Source: J014 sp964486055
GTDB lineage: Bacteria; Acidobacteriota; Blastocatellia; Pyrinomonadales; Pyrinomonadaceae
Assembly (NCBI GenBank): GCA_964486055.1
Contig: CAZALE010000003.1
Coordinates: 240,326 to 304,325 of the forward strand
Reading direction: 5' to 3'
Length of the DNA: 64,000 bases
Positions within the stretch are counted from its first letter, which is position 1. Each line of letters starts with the position of its first letter. The position numbers were made by a program, and so were the translations under genes. The notes below the pieces were generated by a model. The model was not told where the DNA came from. It worked only from the letters and a program-made list of their open reading frames with translations, and ran no database searches. Shown one piece after another: positions 16,474-25,204 of the stretch.

Positions 16474-18114
16474 TTAAGCTATAGTAAACGAGGAGCGGGC
16501 GAGTATCTCGTCAATATTTGAGAGCCCATCCAGTGCCCCAAAGGAAAGAGATCTCTCTGCATTAAGCCGTGCGTTACAAAAAGCATCTGCAATAAATGAT
16601 GGTGAGTACTCGAACAAAGCACAAGCCTGAAGCGCTAATGCGATTTTTTCAGTTAGCCTTCTAGCTCTAAACTCCACATCGTATGCAGCTGATAATTCCA
16701 TTTTCACATCAGATATCAATCGGTCTAGATGAGAATTTAATCCCCTGAATTTCTCGAATTCTTGAAAAAGAATTTCGATCACGGCTGGCATTTTGCGCAT
16801 TGATCGCAATAAATCTAGGCATTGGATATTTCCTGCACCTTCCCAAATTGAATTGACAGGTACATCTCTATAGAGCCTCGGCATTATGGACTCCTCGACG
16901 TATCCATTGCCTCCTAGAATTTCTAGTGCTTCGCTAACTACATATATTGCACGACGGCACACCCAAAATTTTCCTGTGGCAACAGCAAATCTAGAGAATA
17001 TCGCTTCATTTTCATTTGACTCAGCCTCATCGAAACTCCTTGCTAATCGAAATGCAAAAGCAGTAGAGGCCTCCGACTCAATTACCAAATCTGCGAGGAG
17101 ATTTTTCATTAGAGGTTGATCTATCAAAGGTTTACCAAAGGCGGTGCGATACTTACAGTGATGAATAGCCTCTACCACAGCCCGTCGCAGAGTTGCAGCA
17201 GAACCAACAACGCAATCAAGTCGGGTATGACGTACCATCTCCATTATATTGGCCACACCACGCCCCTCTTCTCCAATTATCCAACCAAGCGCCCCATGAA
17301 ACTCTACTTCAGAAGATGCATTAGATCTGTTTCCTAATTTTTCTTTCAATCGCTGAAAATGAATATTGTTTTTTCTACCGTCTGGGGTGAAGCGCGGCAA
17401 CAAAAAACAACTTAGTCCCTTACTTGTCTGGGCTAAGATTAAAAAAGCATCAGACATAGGAGCCGAGCAAAACCATTTTCTTCCGGTTATCTTGTATAAC
17501 CCATCTCCATCTAACTTTTCTGCAAAAGTGAGATTAGTTCTTATATCGCTACCACCTTGTGGTTCAGTCATCGCCATACCAAAAGTCGCCGATTGTTTCT
17601 CAAAAACTGGTAGGAATCTTGGATCATATTTTTCTGACAGAACTTTTGGTAACCATTCGCCTGCTAATACTGGGTTAATTCTCAGCGTAGGTACACATGC
17701 AAAGGTCATGGTCAACGGGCAACTCGTGCCTTCATCAATTTGATGTTTGAGATAAACCAAAACAGCTCGTGCTACAAATCGCCCAGGCTTATCAGTCTTC
17801 CAAGTAAGCGAATGAAGTTCGTACTGCATCGAAAGCCTCATTAATTCATGATAGGCAGGATGATATTCAACTAGATCCAAACGATTTCCAAATCTATCAT
17901 GGGTTTTTAGCACAGGTGCATATTTATTTGCCTGATTGCCTAGTTCTATGACTTCAGACCTCCCCATTATTTCACCAAATTCGACAGCCGTTTCAGTGAT
18001 CCAATGCGCTTTAGTCTTTTGAGTTATGTCTTGAAGGAGTTTGTCCGATGTGAAAAGATTGTAGTTTTCCAATGCGGGGGATTGATTGGTAACAGTATTG
18101 AAATCAAAGCTCAT
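16474..18114 (-). CDS. aidB: AidB-like acyl-CoA dehydrogenase
   Basis: Flavoprotein of the acyl-CoA dehydrogenase superfamily, about 546 aa, matching the length and layout of AidB, the alkylation-response protein that binds FAD and DNA. Family marks include MTEPQGGSD near residue 190, the FAD-contact region RKWFCSAP near 222, RTAFGKPL near 345, and EILGGNGY with SIWEGAGN near 415-445. The start is the ATG at 18112-18114. A longer frame runs back into the tRNA-Asp gene and is not credible. AidB is thought to limit damage by alkylating agents, though a true catabolic acyl-CoA dehydrogenase role is possible. It stands alone between tRNA genes and hairpins. Confidence 0.88.
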   Translation of the reverse strand: MSFDFNTVTNQSPALENYNLFTSDKLLQDITQKTKAHWITETAVEFGEIMGRSEVIELGNQANKYAPVLKTHDRFGNRLDLVEYHPAYHELMRLSMQYELHSLTWKTDKPGRFVARAVLVYLKHQIDEGTSCPLTMTFACVPTLRINPVLAGEWLPKVLSEKYDPRFLPVFEKQSATFGMAMTEPQGGSDIRTNLTFAEKLDGDGLYKITGRKWFCSAPMSDAFLILAQTSKGLSCFLLPRFTPDGRKNNIHFQRLKEKLGNRSNASSEVEFHGALGWIIGEEGRGVANIMEMVRHTRLDCVVGSAATLRRAVVEAIHHCKYRTAFGKPLIDQPLMKNLLADLVIESEASTAFAFRLARSFDEAESNENEAIFSRFAVATGKFWVCRRAIYVVSEALEILGGNGYVEESIMPRLYRDVPVNSIWEGAGNIQCLDLLRSMRKMPAVIEILFQEFEKFRGLNSHLDRLISDVKMELSAAYDVEFRARRLTEKIALALQACALFEYSPSFIADAFCNARLNAERSLSFGALDGLSNIDEILARSSFTIA

Positions 18115-18155
18115 AATGTCTGGTGAAGGGGAGTTGAAAGGATAGATATTAAAGA

Positions 18156-18232
18156 TGGCGGAGCCGACGGGGCTCGAACCCGCGACCTCCAACGTGACAG
18201 GCTGGCGTTCTAACCAACTGAACTACGGCTCC
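18156..18232 (-). tRNA. tRNA-Asp (anticodon GTC)
   Basis: 77 nt on the minus strand with acceptor GGAGCCG/CGGCTCC, anticodon loop CTGTCAC (GTC), T-loop TTCGAGC, and an encoded CCA. It lies three bases after tRNA-Val and is presumably cut from the same transcript. Confidence 0.95.
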
Positions 18233-18235
18233 GCT

Positions 18236-18311
18236 TGGTGGGCATAGAAGGACTCGAACCTCCAACTTCTTCCTTGTAAAGGAAGCTGTCTACCAATTGA
18301 CATATATGCCC
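18236..18311 (-). tRNA. tRNA-Val (anticodon TAC)
   Basis: 76 nt on the minus strand with acceptor GGGCATA/TATGCCC, D-stem TGTC/GACA, anticodon arm CTTCC/GGAAG around TTTACAA (TAC), T-loop TTCGAGT, and an encoded CCA. First gene of a Val-Asp tRNA pair. Confidence 0.93.
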
Positions 18312-18420
18312 ACTTAAAATTTCAATGTTGCTACTCTTGCAACCTCAAATTCCCAAGCAAAAACTAAGAATAACGTTTACGCTCTTGTTTGTCAAGATTC
18401 GATCCGAGGGTGACAACAAA

Positions 18421-19500
18421 TTAGTTAGCGTAACTGTTTGTAATAACCCTTTCTGTTATCATCGATTCCAGCAAGCTCTCAATTGAATCTACTACGGCAT
18501 GTACAGGTAAATCCATAATACATTTTGGCTCATCAAATGCGGCACAAAAATAACCATGACATGGCTGACAAGGCAGGTCTATTTTTACGACACGATTTGG
18601 TGCATCCGTCCAAGGATGCCAATGGTTGACGTTAGAGGAGCCGAAAATCACGATTGATGGCGTTTTAACGGCTGCTGCAATATGTGCTATCCCGGAATCA
18701 TTACCGACAAAAATCGAGGACATCTCGGCTAGTGCAGTAATTTCTGGAAGACTTAGATCATCCAGGGTATAGATCTTTTTTCTCGCAAGATTTCGCAAGT
18801 GCATCAAAATATTACTCTCGCTTTTTGAGGCTACAGCAACTACCTGAAAGCCCTTATGATACAAAAAATCCGAGATACAGGCGAATTTTTCAATGTTCCA
18901 GCGTTTTGTCTCAAGTGACGCTCCCGGATGAATTAAAGCAATTTTATTTCCTATTTTGAATCCCTCGACCCGAGAGAGGCGCGATAAAAGAGATTTTTTA
19001 GCTTGCCCTGTTACTACAAGGCGCGTCTTTGGTTTATCAGTTACGTCTATTCCGACAAATCCTAATAGCGCAAGCTGTTGTTCTGCGGAGTGATTTGCGG
19101 GTTTGCCCCAAAAGTCAGCTGCAGAGGATAATAAGTGAGTGTATAAAAAATTATATCTAACTTCGCTAAAAGCAATGCGATATTTAGCTCCAGAGGCCCA
19201 GACGAAAAATGTAGCTGTGGTGCCACCATGTAGATTGAATGCAACATCATAACTGGCTCTTCTTATGGTCAAGGCAGTGTCAACTTTTGACCTGAGTCCA
19301 CCACGATCAAGTCTTATTACTGAGTTGATTTCTTCAAATCCATCAAGGACTGGCGCTACCCAATCCTCGAGTAGAACGTCAATGCGGGCATTAGGCAAAG
19401 CTTTTCTCAAGGCAATCAGGGATGGAGTTGACAGCACCGTGTCGCCAATCGATCTTAAACGAACGACTAACACCCTTCTTACATTATCCCAATCAATCAT
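18421..19500 (-). CDS. Glycosyltransferase family 9 (ADP-heptose:LPS heptosyltransferase-like)
   Basis: 359-aa GT9 enzyme, a family that transfers heptose to lipopolysaccharide or other glycans at the inner face of the membrane. The N-terminal Rossmann half has VLVVRLRSIGDTVLSTP near residue 12. The donor-binding half has ALIHPGASLETKRW near 185 and FVGNDSGIAHIAAA near 260, followed by the GSSN..HW..W region typical of GT9. The start is the ATG at 19498-19500, giving an 8-base overlap with the upstream zinc-ribbon gene, so the two are coupled. The sugar donor is not determinable here. Confidence 0.88.
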   Translation of the reverse strand: MIDWDNVRRVLVVRLRSIGDTVLSTPSLIALRKALPNARIDVLLEDWVAPVLDGFEEINSVIRLDRGGLRSKVDTALTIRRASYDVAFNLHGGTTATFFVWASGAKYRIAFSEVRYNFLYTHLLSSAADFWGKPANHSAEQQLALLGFVGIDVTDKPKTRLVVTGQAKKSLLSRLSRVEGFKIGNKIALIHPGASLETKRWNIEKFACISDFLYHKGFQVVAVASKSESNILMHLRNLARKKIYTLDDLSLPEITALAEMSSIFVGNDSGIAHIAAAVKTPSIVIFGSSNVNHWHPWTDAPNRVVKIDLPCQPCHGYFCAAFDEPKCIMDLPVHAVVDSIESLLESMITERVITNSYAN

Positions 19501-19681
19501 CCTCAACTTTTGCTTGCTCGATCAACATAACGGGTATGTCGTCTATTACTGGGTAAACTAAACGACACTCTGGATTGAGACATTTTAAAAATTTCCCATC
19601 TGGCTTTAATTCAACGCGTGACTTACACTTCGGACAACGTAAAACCTCTATCAATTCTGGACTAACTGACATAAGCTGCAT
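19493..19681 (-). CDS. Trm112/YcaR-like zinc-ribbon protein
   Basis: 62-aa protein of the Trm112/UPF0434 group. It has the typical start LIEVLRCPKCKSRVEL and the end YPVIDDIPVMLIEQA, with cysteines CPKC and CLNPEC-like ligands for zinc. In eukaryotes and archaea Trm112 activates several methyltransferases; in bacteria such proteins often sit beside lipid A or glycosyltransferase genes. Here it directly precedes and overlaps the GT9 gene by 8 bases. Role beyond the fold is unknown. Confidence 0.85.
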   Translation of the reverse strand: MQLMSVSPELIEVLRCPKCKSRVELKPDGKFLKCLNPECRLVYPVIDDIPVMLIEQAKVEDD

Positions 19682-19747
19682 TCCCTAAATCAAATTTTAA
19701 CTTCTAAACTCAATGATGCAAAAAATAAAGGACTTAAAAAGAAGGAA

Positions 19748-19777
19748 AAATCCCGAGAAAAAGTTCTCTCGGGATTT
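19748..19777 (-). terminator. Strong intrinsic terminator of the NUC1 gene
   Basis: 11-base arms AAATCCCGAGA and TCTCGGGATTT around an 8-base loop. On the minus strand the stem is followed by TTTTTCC. It lies 34 bases beyond the nuclease stop codon. Confidence 0.85.
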
Positions 19778-19811
19778 AACGCTTTTACTCTGAAATTACG
19801 CTGAATTTGGA

Positions 19812-21071
19812 TCAATAAGAATCTACCACTGACTCTATTTGCGCCTGAATGTATTCTGGAACATTTGAGAAGAAATCATAACCAGTTTGTGCCTCGACAT
19901 AGTCTACGCTAACGCGATATTGCCTCCAATCTGGGCTTACATTATTGTTGTTTGGAATCCAAACAGCGATTAGACGAGTTGAAGTGTTAACCCTCGCTAA
20001 ATCATTATCACCTTTAGGTAAAACCATTATCACTTTCCATGTGTAAGCTGGGACAGCCACGTGACCATTGCCTATGTAACCAATTACTCCATCGCCTCCA
20101 GCCACTATGTATAACTCATAACCAGAGTTTGCTAGATATCTACTATAACTCTCCAGGTTCTCCCACGTTTCACGGTTGTTTGTAGGCGCCTGTGGGATCA
20201 TGTTCGTCATCAGGAACGTTGCAGAGTTGTCAGTGACACTCTTGGTTCTATCTCCAGATGGACACATATGACCTCTATCGTAACCCGAGCCTGTATAATC
20301 TGATGGCTGAACCCTGTACCAGCCAGATGGCAAACTCGTATCAGCCCTGAAATCATCTTGACGAGGTGTAGAACCAAGCCAACTTGAATCTAGATGCCAT
20401 GAAACCCAGTTAGGCCTTCCGTAGTCTCTGTTGTAAGAGAGTGCGTATTGAGGTTTTACCATAAGGTAATTACTGGGCTGATTGACGCTCGCAACCGCGC
20501 CTGACGGGTTACCCATCGTTAAGTGAACCGATGTAGAGCCGGCCGAATAAGCAGTAATCGAAATATTGTCAAAATTTACACGATTTGCACCGCCAGCGAC
20601 CTTTCTTATCTCAAATCTTATTGCTGACGGATAGTTGATAGTAAAATTCGTCGTTGTAAGGCTTGTTGAGGTAGTGTTGACGGTAGAACCAAATTTCACC
20701 CAGCTGGCTCCATTGTCTGTCGAATACCAAAGTTCCCAACTGCTGTTACCATCGGATCCAAACCTTGCATGCTGAATACTGATTGTTCCAGCACTTGCAA
20801 CATTGAAGTTCATCCGAAGCTTACCTGATTCACGTACTCTAGCTGCATAACTGCCAGTTTTACGATCACTCGAGGAGCTTCCTATTAACGCATCGTCTAA
20901 ATACCAGCTTCCAGAGTTTAAATTAACACTAGCCGCCGCATAAGACGTTTTTCCGCCACTTTCAAATCCTTCGTTCAGCAAAGTTGAACTTTGCGCATTA
21001 ACGCTTGTTTTCGCAGTGATCAGAACGCAGAAGACCACTGCCCAAACAAATCTAAAAACATGCTTTTTCAT
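19812..21071 (-). CDS. Secreted DNA/RNA non-specific endonuclease (NUC1 family)
   Basis: 419-aa exported nuclease. A signal peptide (FVWAVVFCVLITAKTSVNA) is followed by a beta-rich accessory domain of about 150 residues with GFESGG near its start and NFDNISI at its end, resembling MAM/carbohydrate-binding-like modules. The C-terminal NUC1 domain (~190-410) contains the catalytic DRGHMCPSGDRT motif near residue 267, with the His as general base, and the metal-binding Asn in NMIPQAPTNN. This family degrades DNA and RNA without sequence preference, usually outside the cell for nutrient gain or competition. AGGAG precedes the ATG. It is a single-gene transcript bounded by a strong terminator. No immunity protein is evident nearby. 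Confidence 0.92.
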   Translation of the reverse strand: MKKHVFRFVWAVVFCVLITAKTSVNAQSSTLLNEGFESGGKTSYAAASVNLNSGSWYLDDALIGSSSSDRKTGSYAARVRESGKLRMNFNVASAGTISIQHARFGSDGNSSWELWYSTDNGASWVKFGSTVNTTSTSLTTTNFTINYPSAIRFEIRKVAGGANRVNFDNISITAYSAGSTSVHLTMGNPSGAVASVNQPSNYLMVKPQYALSYNRDYGRPNWVSWHLDSSWLGSTPRQDDFRADTSLPSGWYRVQPSDYTGSGYDRGHMCPSGDRTKSVTDNSATFLMTNMIPQAPTNNRETWENLESYSRYLANSGYELYIVAGGDGVIGYIGNGHVAVPAYTWKVIMVLPKGDNDLARVNTSTRLIAVWIPNNNNVSPDWRQYRVSVDYVEAQTGYDFFSNVPEYIQAQIESVVDSY

Positions 21072-21347
21072 AGATTTCTCCTGGTTGGTGGATTTTATAA
21101 AGCTTAATGATACATGGATTCTTGTTAAGTCATAATTACGAAGTGGTTAATTTCAGGGAAAATCTTGCTACGGCGAGAAAATCGTTTCTTGAATTAGGTC
21201 TTGAGCTACGATTTTTTTATTTAATCTCATTGCGCCTTCGAGATTTTGTTTCAGCCCCATCGGCTGAAAGCCATGTAACCTTTATAAGAGAGCCTATTCG
21301 TTATAAGAGATAGCGTATTCGGAATGAGAAACTAAGCAGAATCTTAG
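21072..21347. other. Intergenic stretch without a credible gene
   Basis: An inverted repeat TTTCAGCC/GGCTGAAA lies at 21249-21269 but lacks a clear T-run on either side. A short plus-strand frame (21107-21313) has no RBS or protein-like features. I see nothing else. Confidence 0.5.
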
Positions 21348-21379
21348 GATTATCGAGGAGAGAGATTATCGAGGAGAGA
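21348..21379. repeat. Two tandem 16-bp repeats at the end of the DUF4344 gene
   Basis: GATTATCGAGGAGAGA is present twice back to back, followed by a partial third copy, GATCATCGA, which enters the 3' end of the DUF4344 coding sequence. It looks like slippage duplication of the gene end. Confidence 0.75.
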
Positions 21380-21381
21380 GA

Positions 21382-22227
21382 TCATCGACGCCAAGGAGCA
21401 AGCAGCTCTGTCCAACTTCTGACCATTTTTTCATACTCCTCCGGACATTTTCTTGCCCGCTCTATTGGCAAATATTTATCGGTGACAAAGCGTGAGTACT
21501 TATCAGGATCAGAACCATAAATCAGACAAAGTGAGTTATAGAAACGTTGTTCCTGCAAGAGATGATCATCGGCTAGATTTCTTCTTACCTGATTCTTAGC
21601 TTCAATTCTAAAAGCCTCTGCCGCTGATAATACCGATTTAATTCCTTCATCACCAAGTTGATCTAAGCATATGAAGGTTGATAAACGATCAGCAGCATCC
21701 TCTTCATTACCCGTAACTGGTAAAGAATAGACATCTATCAAGGCATGCCCTAACTCATGTAAAAAGGCAAAACGCGTAGCCTCAACTGCCTTCTGATAAG
21801 CAACAACCTCATCAGTCGTTTCGCTGAAGAAAAGCTTTGTAAAGTGCTCAATCAGATTAAAGCAAATTTTTATCGTCTTAGTTTCTGGGTCATAAGAAGC
21901 GTCCGGTGAGCTACAATCTTGAACGCGAATTTTGATGTCTTGGGGAAGAGCTAGTGATCGATTCAACCTATCGGCAGCTTTCTCTAGTACTTTATTAGAG
22001 CGAAGCTCAGACTCATACTTTGGATAGAAGTGCGAGTCTACGTATTCAACTATAAAGTCTCCAGTATCTGCTGCACTATCCACCTCAGCATCAAAATTTT
22101 TTTCATTTTTTGAAATGGGATTAGTCGGTTCAGGCTCTTTGATATGACGCCTATCGTTACGAAAACTACATCCAATAAGACAAAAAACAAATAGCAAAGT
22201 GATTATTTTTAAATAGCTTTTTGTCAT
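21382..22227 (-). CDS. DUF4344-type putative metallopeptidase lipoprotein
   Basis: 281 aa from the ATG at 22225-22227. The N-terminus is a lipoprotein signal (LLFVFCLIGCS), so the mature protein should be membrane-anchored. Around residue 160 is LHELGHALIDVY, an HExxH zinc-binding motif, followed by EEDAADRLSTF, which supplies the distal acidic ligand; this arrangement fits the DUF4344 family of putative metallopeptidases. Substrate unknown. It follows pepA, but a strong terminator separates them, so it probably has its own promoter or depends on read-through. Confidence 0.8.
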   Translation of the reverse strand: MTKSYLKIITLLFVFCLIGCSFRNDRRHIKEPEPTNPISKNEKNFDAEVDSAADTGDFIVEYVDSHFYPKYESELRSNKVLEKAADRLNRSLALPQDIKIRVQDCSSPDASYDPETKTIKICFNLIEHFTKLFFSETTDEVVAYQKAVEATRFAFLHELGHALIDVYSLPVTGNEEDAADRLSTFICLDQLGDEGIKSVLSAAEAFRIEAKNQVRRNLADDHLLQEQRFYNSLCLIYGSDPDKYSRFVTDKYLPIERARKCPEEYEKMVRSWTELLAPWRR

Positions 22228-22237
22228 GTTCTGAAAA

Positions 22238-22258
22238 GGGAGGGTTATTAACCCTCCC
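22238..22258 (-). terminator. Intrinsic terminator of pepA
   Basis: GGGAGGGTT and AACCCTCCC with a 3-base loop, followed on the minus strand by TTTTCAG. It begins eight bases after the pepA stop and lies just upstream of the DUF4344 start codon. Confidence 0.75.
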
Positions 22259-22266
22259 ACGCAGTC

Positions 22267-23781
22267 CTACGCCTTATTTTGAAATTTTTCGGTTAACCTA
22301 ATTAATGTCTTTATGGTCACACCAGTCGGTCCTTTTGCCTGGTGGGGTGCTGGTTCATCAGCCCAGGCGGTGCCTGCGATGTCTAAATGTGCCCACTTGG
22401 CTTTATCTATGAATTCCTGAATGAAAACCGCGCCGATGATGGTACCAGCTTTTCTGGATGGGCCGATATTCTTGATATCCGCGATATCAGATTTAATCAT
22501 GTCTGAGTATTCTTTACCGATCGGTAATTGCCAGAATCTCTCGCCGGTTTCTTTTCCGCATTGTATTATCTGATCAACAAATTCCTGATCGTTACCCATG
22601 ATTCCGGTGTTTATATTGCCAAGGGCAATTATGACCGCACCGGTGAGAGTTGCAATATCTACGATGTGTGTTGCACCTTGTTTTTCTGCATAAGCTACAG
22701 CGTCAGCAAGAATCAACCTGCCCTCAGCATCTGTATTTAATATTTCAATGGTTTTTCCGTTCATCGCACGTACGACGTCTGATGGACGTGAGGCTTTTCC
22801 ACCTGGCATGTTCTCCGTTGCTGCAACTATTCCTAAAACGGGCACACTCGGCTTGAGTAACGCAATCGCACGCATAATGCCTAGCACGGTTCCGCCACCA
22901 GTCATGTCATATTTCATCGCTTCCATGCCCTCTGCTGGCTTGAGCGAAATTCCACCGGTATCAAATGTTATGCCTTTGCCGACAAAGGCTAACATTTCAC
23001 CTTTTTTGGACGTAGATTTTTTCGGCGCATATTTTAGAATTATCATTTTCGGAGGTTGAGCAGAGCCGGCTGCCACACTTAGAAATGACCCCATCCCAAG
23101 TTTTCTCATATCATCTTCATCTAATATCTCACATTTCAGGCCGACCTGCTTTGCCATGGCTTGAGCTCTTTTTGCCATCTCCGTTGGAGTTAAGATGTTC
23201 GGAGGCTCATTGGCTAAATCACGTGTAAAATTGATCGATTCGCCTATTATTTTCCCACGCTCAAAACCCTCCTCCATTTCTTTCTTTACAGCACCTTCGA
23301 TTGCAACAGCCACTAACTCAATCTTACTTTCCTTCTCACCATTGGAAGTTTTATACTTATTCAACTCAAACAAGGATGTAATTACTCCCTGAACGGCATT
23401 GGCTGAAACATCAAGGGCTAAACTAACATCCAACCGAGGGACAAGAGTAAAGGATCTGATATTTTTATCTTTTAAAAATCTTGTGGCTGTGCCACTAAAG
23501 ACTGCCACTGAAGGAGGATTAAAGTCTTCCTGGGCACCTACTCCAATCAACAATATCCGACTTGCCTTAAGTTTATCTTTAGGCTTGATTCTTAAAAAGA
23601 CCGTCTGGGCTTTCTCTCCATTAAATCCTTCAGTCTCGAAAACCGAAGTGATTAATCCATCAGTAAGTTTGTCAAGCTCTTTGAGAAAACCTGCATTAGG
23701 CTTTTCATCTTTAAAAACTGCTATCGCTATCGCATCAGTATCCGTCTGATAAAATTTACCAGTTATTGCTTTAGTTTTCAT
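22267..23781 (-). CDS. pepA: Leucyl aminopeptidase (M17)
   Basis: Cytosolic zinc/manganese aminopeptidase of family M17, 504 aa from the ATG at 23779-23781, which has GGGAG at proper distance; a longer frame upstream is not needed. The C-terminal catalytic domain has KGITFDTGGISLK near residue 266 and the family signature NTDAEGRLILAD near 345, which holds metal ligands. The N-terminal half is the usual regulatory/DNA-binding domain. It removes N-terminal residues during peptide turnover. Terminated by the hairpin just downstream. Confidence 0.94.
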   Translation of the reverse strand: MKTKAITGKFYQTDTDAIAIAVFKDEKPNAGFLKELDKLTDGLITSVFETEGFNGEKAQTVFLRIKPKDKLKASRILLIGVGAQEDFNPPSVAVFSGTATRFLKDKNIRSFTLVPRLDVSLALDVSANAVQGVITSLFELNKYKTSNGEKESKIELVAVAIEGAVKKEMEEGFERGKIIGESINFTRDLANEPPNILTPTEMAKRAQAMAKQVGLKCEILDEDDMRKLGMGSFLSVAAGSAQPPKMIILKYAPKKSTSKKGEMLAFVGKGITFDTGGISLKPAEGMEAMKYDMTGGGTVLGIMRAIALLKPSVPVLGIVAATENMPGGKASRPSDVVRAMNGKTIEILNTDAEGRLILADAVAYAEKQGATHIVDIATLTGAVIIALGNINTGIMGNDQEFVDQIIQCGKETGERFWQLPIGKEYSDMIKSDIADIKNIGPSRKAGTIIGAVFIQEFIDKAKWAHLDIAGTAWADEPAPHQAKGPTGVTIKTLIRLTEKFQNKA

Positions 23782-23849
23782 GCAATCTCCCTTTTCTGTA
23801 AAAATCAATAGAACATTTGATTATAACTGAAAAATCTGGCGGCAAGTAA

Positions 23850-24302
23850 CTAATGATAGGATTTTAGTTGCTTTTGAACATCTCTTTCGAGGTCTTTTCT
23901 CTTTATGGATTCACGCTTATCATAGAGTTTTTTCCCCTTGGCTAGGGCTATTTCGAATTTTATCCGTCCATTTTTTACATAAACTCTAGTTACAACGAGA
24001 GTCATGCCTTTCTGCGATATTTCCTTTTCAAGCTTCTTTATTTCACGTTTATGAAGTAATAATTTTCTGTCTCTCAAAGGATCATGATTATGACGATTAC
24101 CGTGCTGATATGCAGAGATATGCGCGCTTAATAGCCACGCTTCACCATCTCTGATAGTTACGTAACTATCTTTCAACTGAATCTTACCGGCCAGTATGCT
24201 CTTGACTTCGGTCCCTTTAAGCTCAATTCCCGCTTCGTATCTAGCTAAAATCGTATATTCATGAAATGCCGCACGATTAACCAAAATGTCTTTTTCCACC
24301 AT
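23850..24302 (-). CDS. smpB: SsrA-binding protein SmpB
   Basis: 150-aa trans-translation factor that brings tmRNA to stalled ribosomes. Recognised by VNRAAFHEYTI near the start, IELKGTEVKSI, the SYV block, NRHNHDPLRDRKLLLHKREI, and a basic tail (DKRESIKRKDLERDV) that enters the empty mRNA channel. It lies three bases downstream of the DUF4388 gene. The tmRNA gene ssrA is not in the window. Confidence 0.95.
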   Translation of the reverse strand: MVEKDILVNRAAFHEYTILARYEAGIELKGTEVKSILAGKIQLKDSYVTIRDGEAWLLSAHISAYQHGNRHNHDPLRDRKLLLHKREIKKLEKEISQKGMTLVVTRVYVKNGRIKFEIALAKGKKLYDKRESIKRKDLERDVQKQLKSYH

Positions 24303-24305
24303 TTA

Positions 24306-25061
24306 TCACTCCGTAGTCAGATCTCCCGGAATCAAACCTTCTCTTTGAGCTTTCTCTGTCTCTAATTTGGTCAAAACATCCAAAAGAAAGTTGGTGTTAC
24401 TGGAAACTTGGATGACTACTGGGAACTCTTTCTCAGAGGTTAAAAATTCAAATGAACCAACACTAACCTCTATGATATCTTGAATTGCTTTAGTTCCGTT
24501 TCGTCCATTTGCCTCGGCATCTACTATTTTTCCCTCGTTAAACGAGATACTTCCCAGCAACATGTTGGATTTTATAACTAAAAGTCCGGTCAACTTTGAA
24601 TTCTCAATGACCTGAATGGCATCAAAGATGCTGACTAAGGATAAATCACCCGCCAGCGCTACATCGGTTCTAACCTGCGACCTTTCTCGACGCTCGTTGA
24701 AAACTGGACGTCGTGCGCGTCTTATCGCTTCTAATCCCGGAGCAACCGAAATACGGGGATCAAGTAATTTCGCCTCCTGTAGCCTATCATAAGCTAAATC
24801 GAAATCTTCCTTAGTTATGTATAAAGACACCAAGGCGAGACATTGGCGCGCTGCCTCAGTGAAATTCCTGTTTTTTATACAAATCTCGCGCATTTTTTCG
24901 CGTAGAGGAATCGAGCGTGGGCTACGCTCAATCGCATTCTGAAGCAATTCATAGGCTTTCTCAGGCGATTGGTACTTCATCAGGAGATCTGCATCAAGCA
25001 GCACAGACTCGATTGAAAGCTCGCCCGTAAATGATATTTTTCCCTTTGAAGAATCAACCAT
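24306..25061 (-). CDS. DUF4388-domain protein with TPR-like N-terminus
   Basis: 251-aa cytoplasmic protein. Residues 15-115 read as helical TPR-like repeats (AYELLQNAIERSP, FDLAYDRLQEAKLLDP). After a basic linker, residues ~138-225 match DUF4388 (DLSLVSIFDAIQVIENSKLTG.., followed by GSISFNEGKIVDAEA), a domain seen in bacterial signalling proteins, often with response regulators. No receiver or output domain is present, so it may be an adaptor. Co-transcribed with smpB. Confidence 0.75.
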   Translation of the reverse strand: MVDSSKGKISFTGELSIESVLLDADLLMKYQSPEKAYELLQNAIERSPRSIPLREKMREICIKNRNFTEAARQCLALVSLYITKEDFDLAYDRLQEAKLLDPRISVAPGLEAIRRARRPVFNERRERSQVRTDVALAGDLSLVSIFDAIQVIENSKLTGLLVIKSNMLLGSISFNEGKIVDAEANGRNGTKAIQDIIEVSVGSFEFLTSEKEFPVVIQVSSNTNFLLDVLTKLETEKAQREGLIPGDLTTE

Positions 25062-25204
25062 CTTTGGCCTCCAAACCTAAAGCTTTCATACTTCACACCT
25101 TATCACATTTTCTTAAAAAAAGACAGAACTTTTTAAACTGTGACAGCTTCATGAAGCATAGTCTCCATTAGCCCACAAACAGAAAAGCTGGATTGAGTAA
25201 CTAA

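Noticed and set aside
18115..18192. Longer N-terminus for the AidB-like protein
   Set aside because: It overlaps tRNA-Asp and encodes the peptide VAGSSPVGS, a common false translation of tRNA.
19812..21071. Toxin of an antibacterial effector/immunity pair
   Set aside because: The nuclease has a plain Sec signal and is alone; no immunity gene, VgrG, PAAR or Rhs element is nearby.
21107..21313. Plus-strand 68-aa frame in the NUC1/DUF4344 interval
   Set aside because: No RBS and no protein-like hydrophobic or motif pattern; it crosses an inverted repeat.
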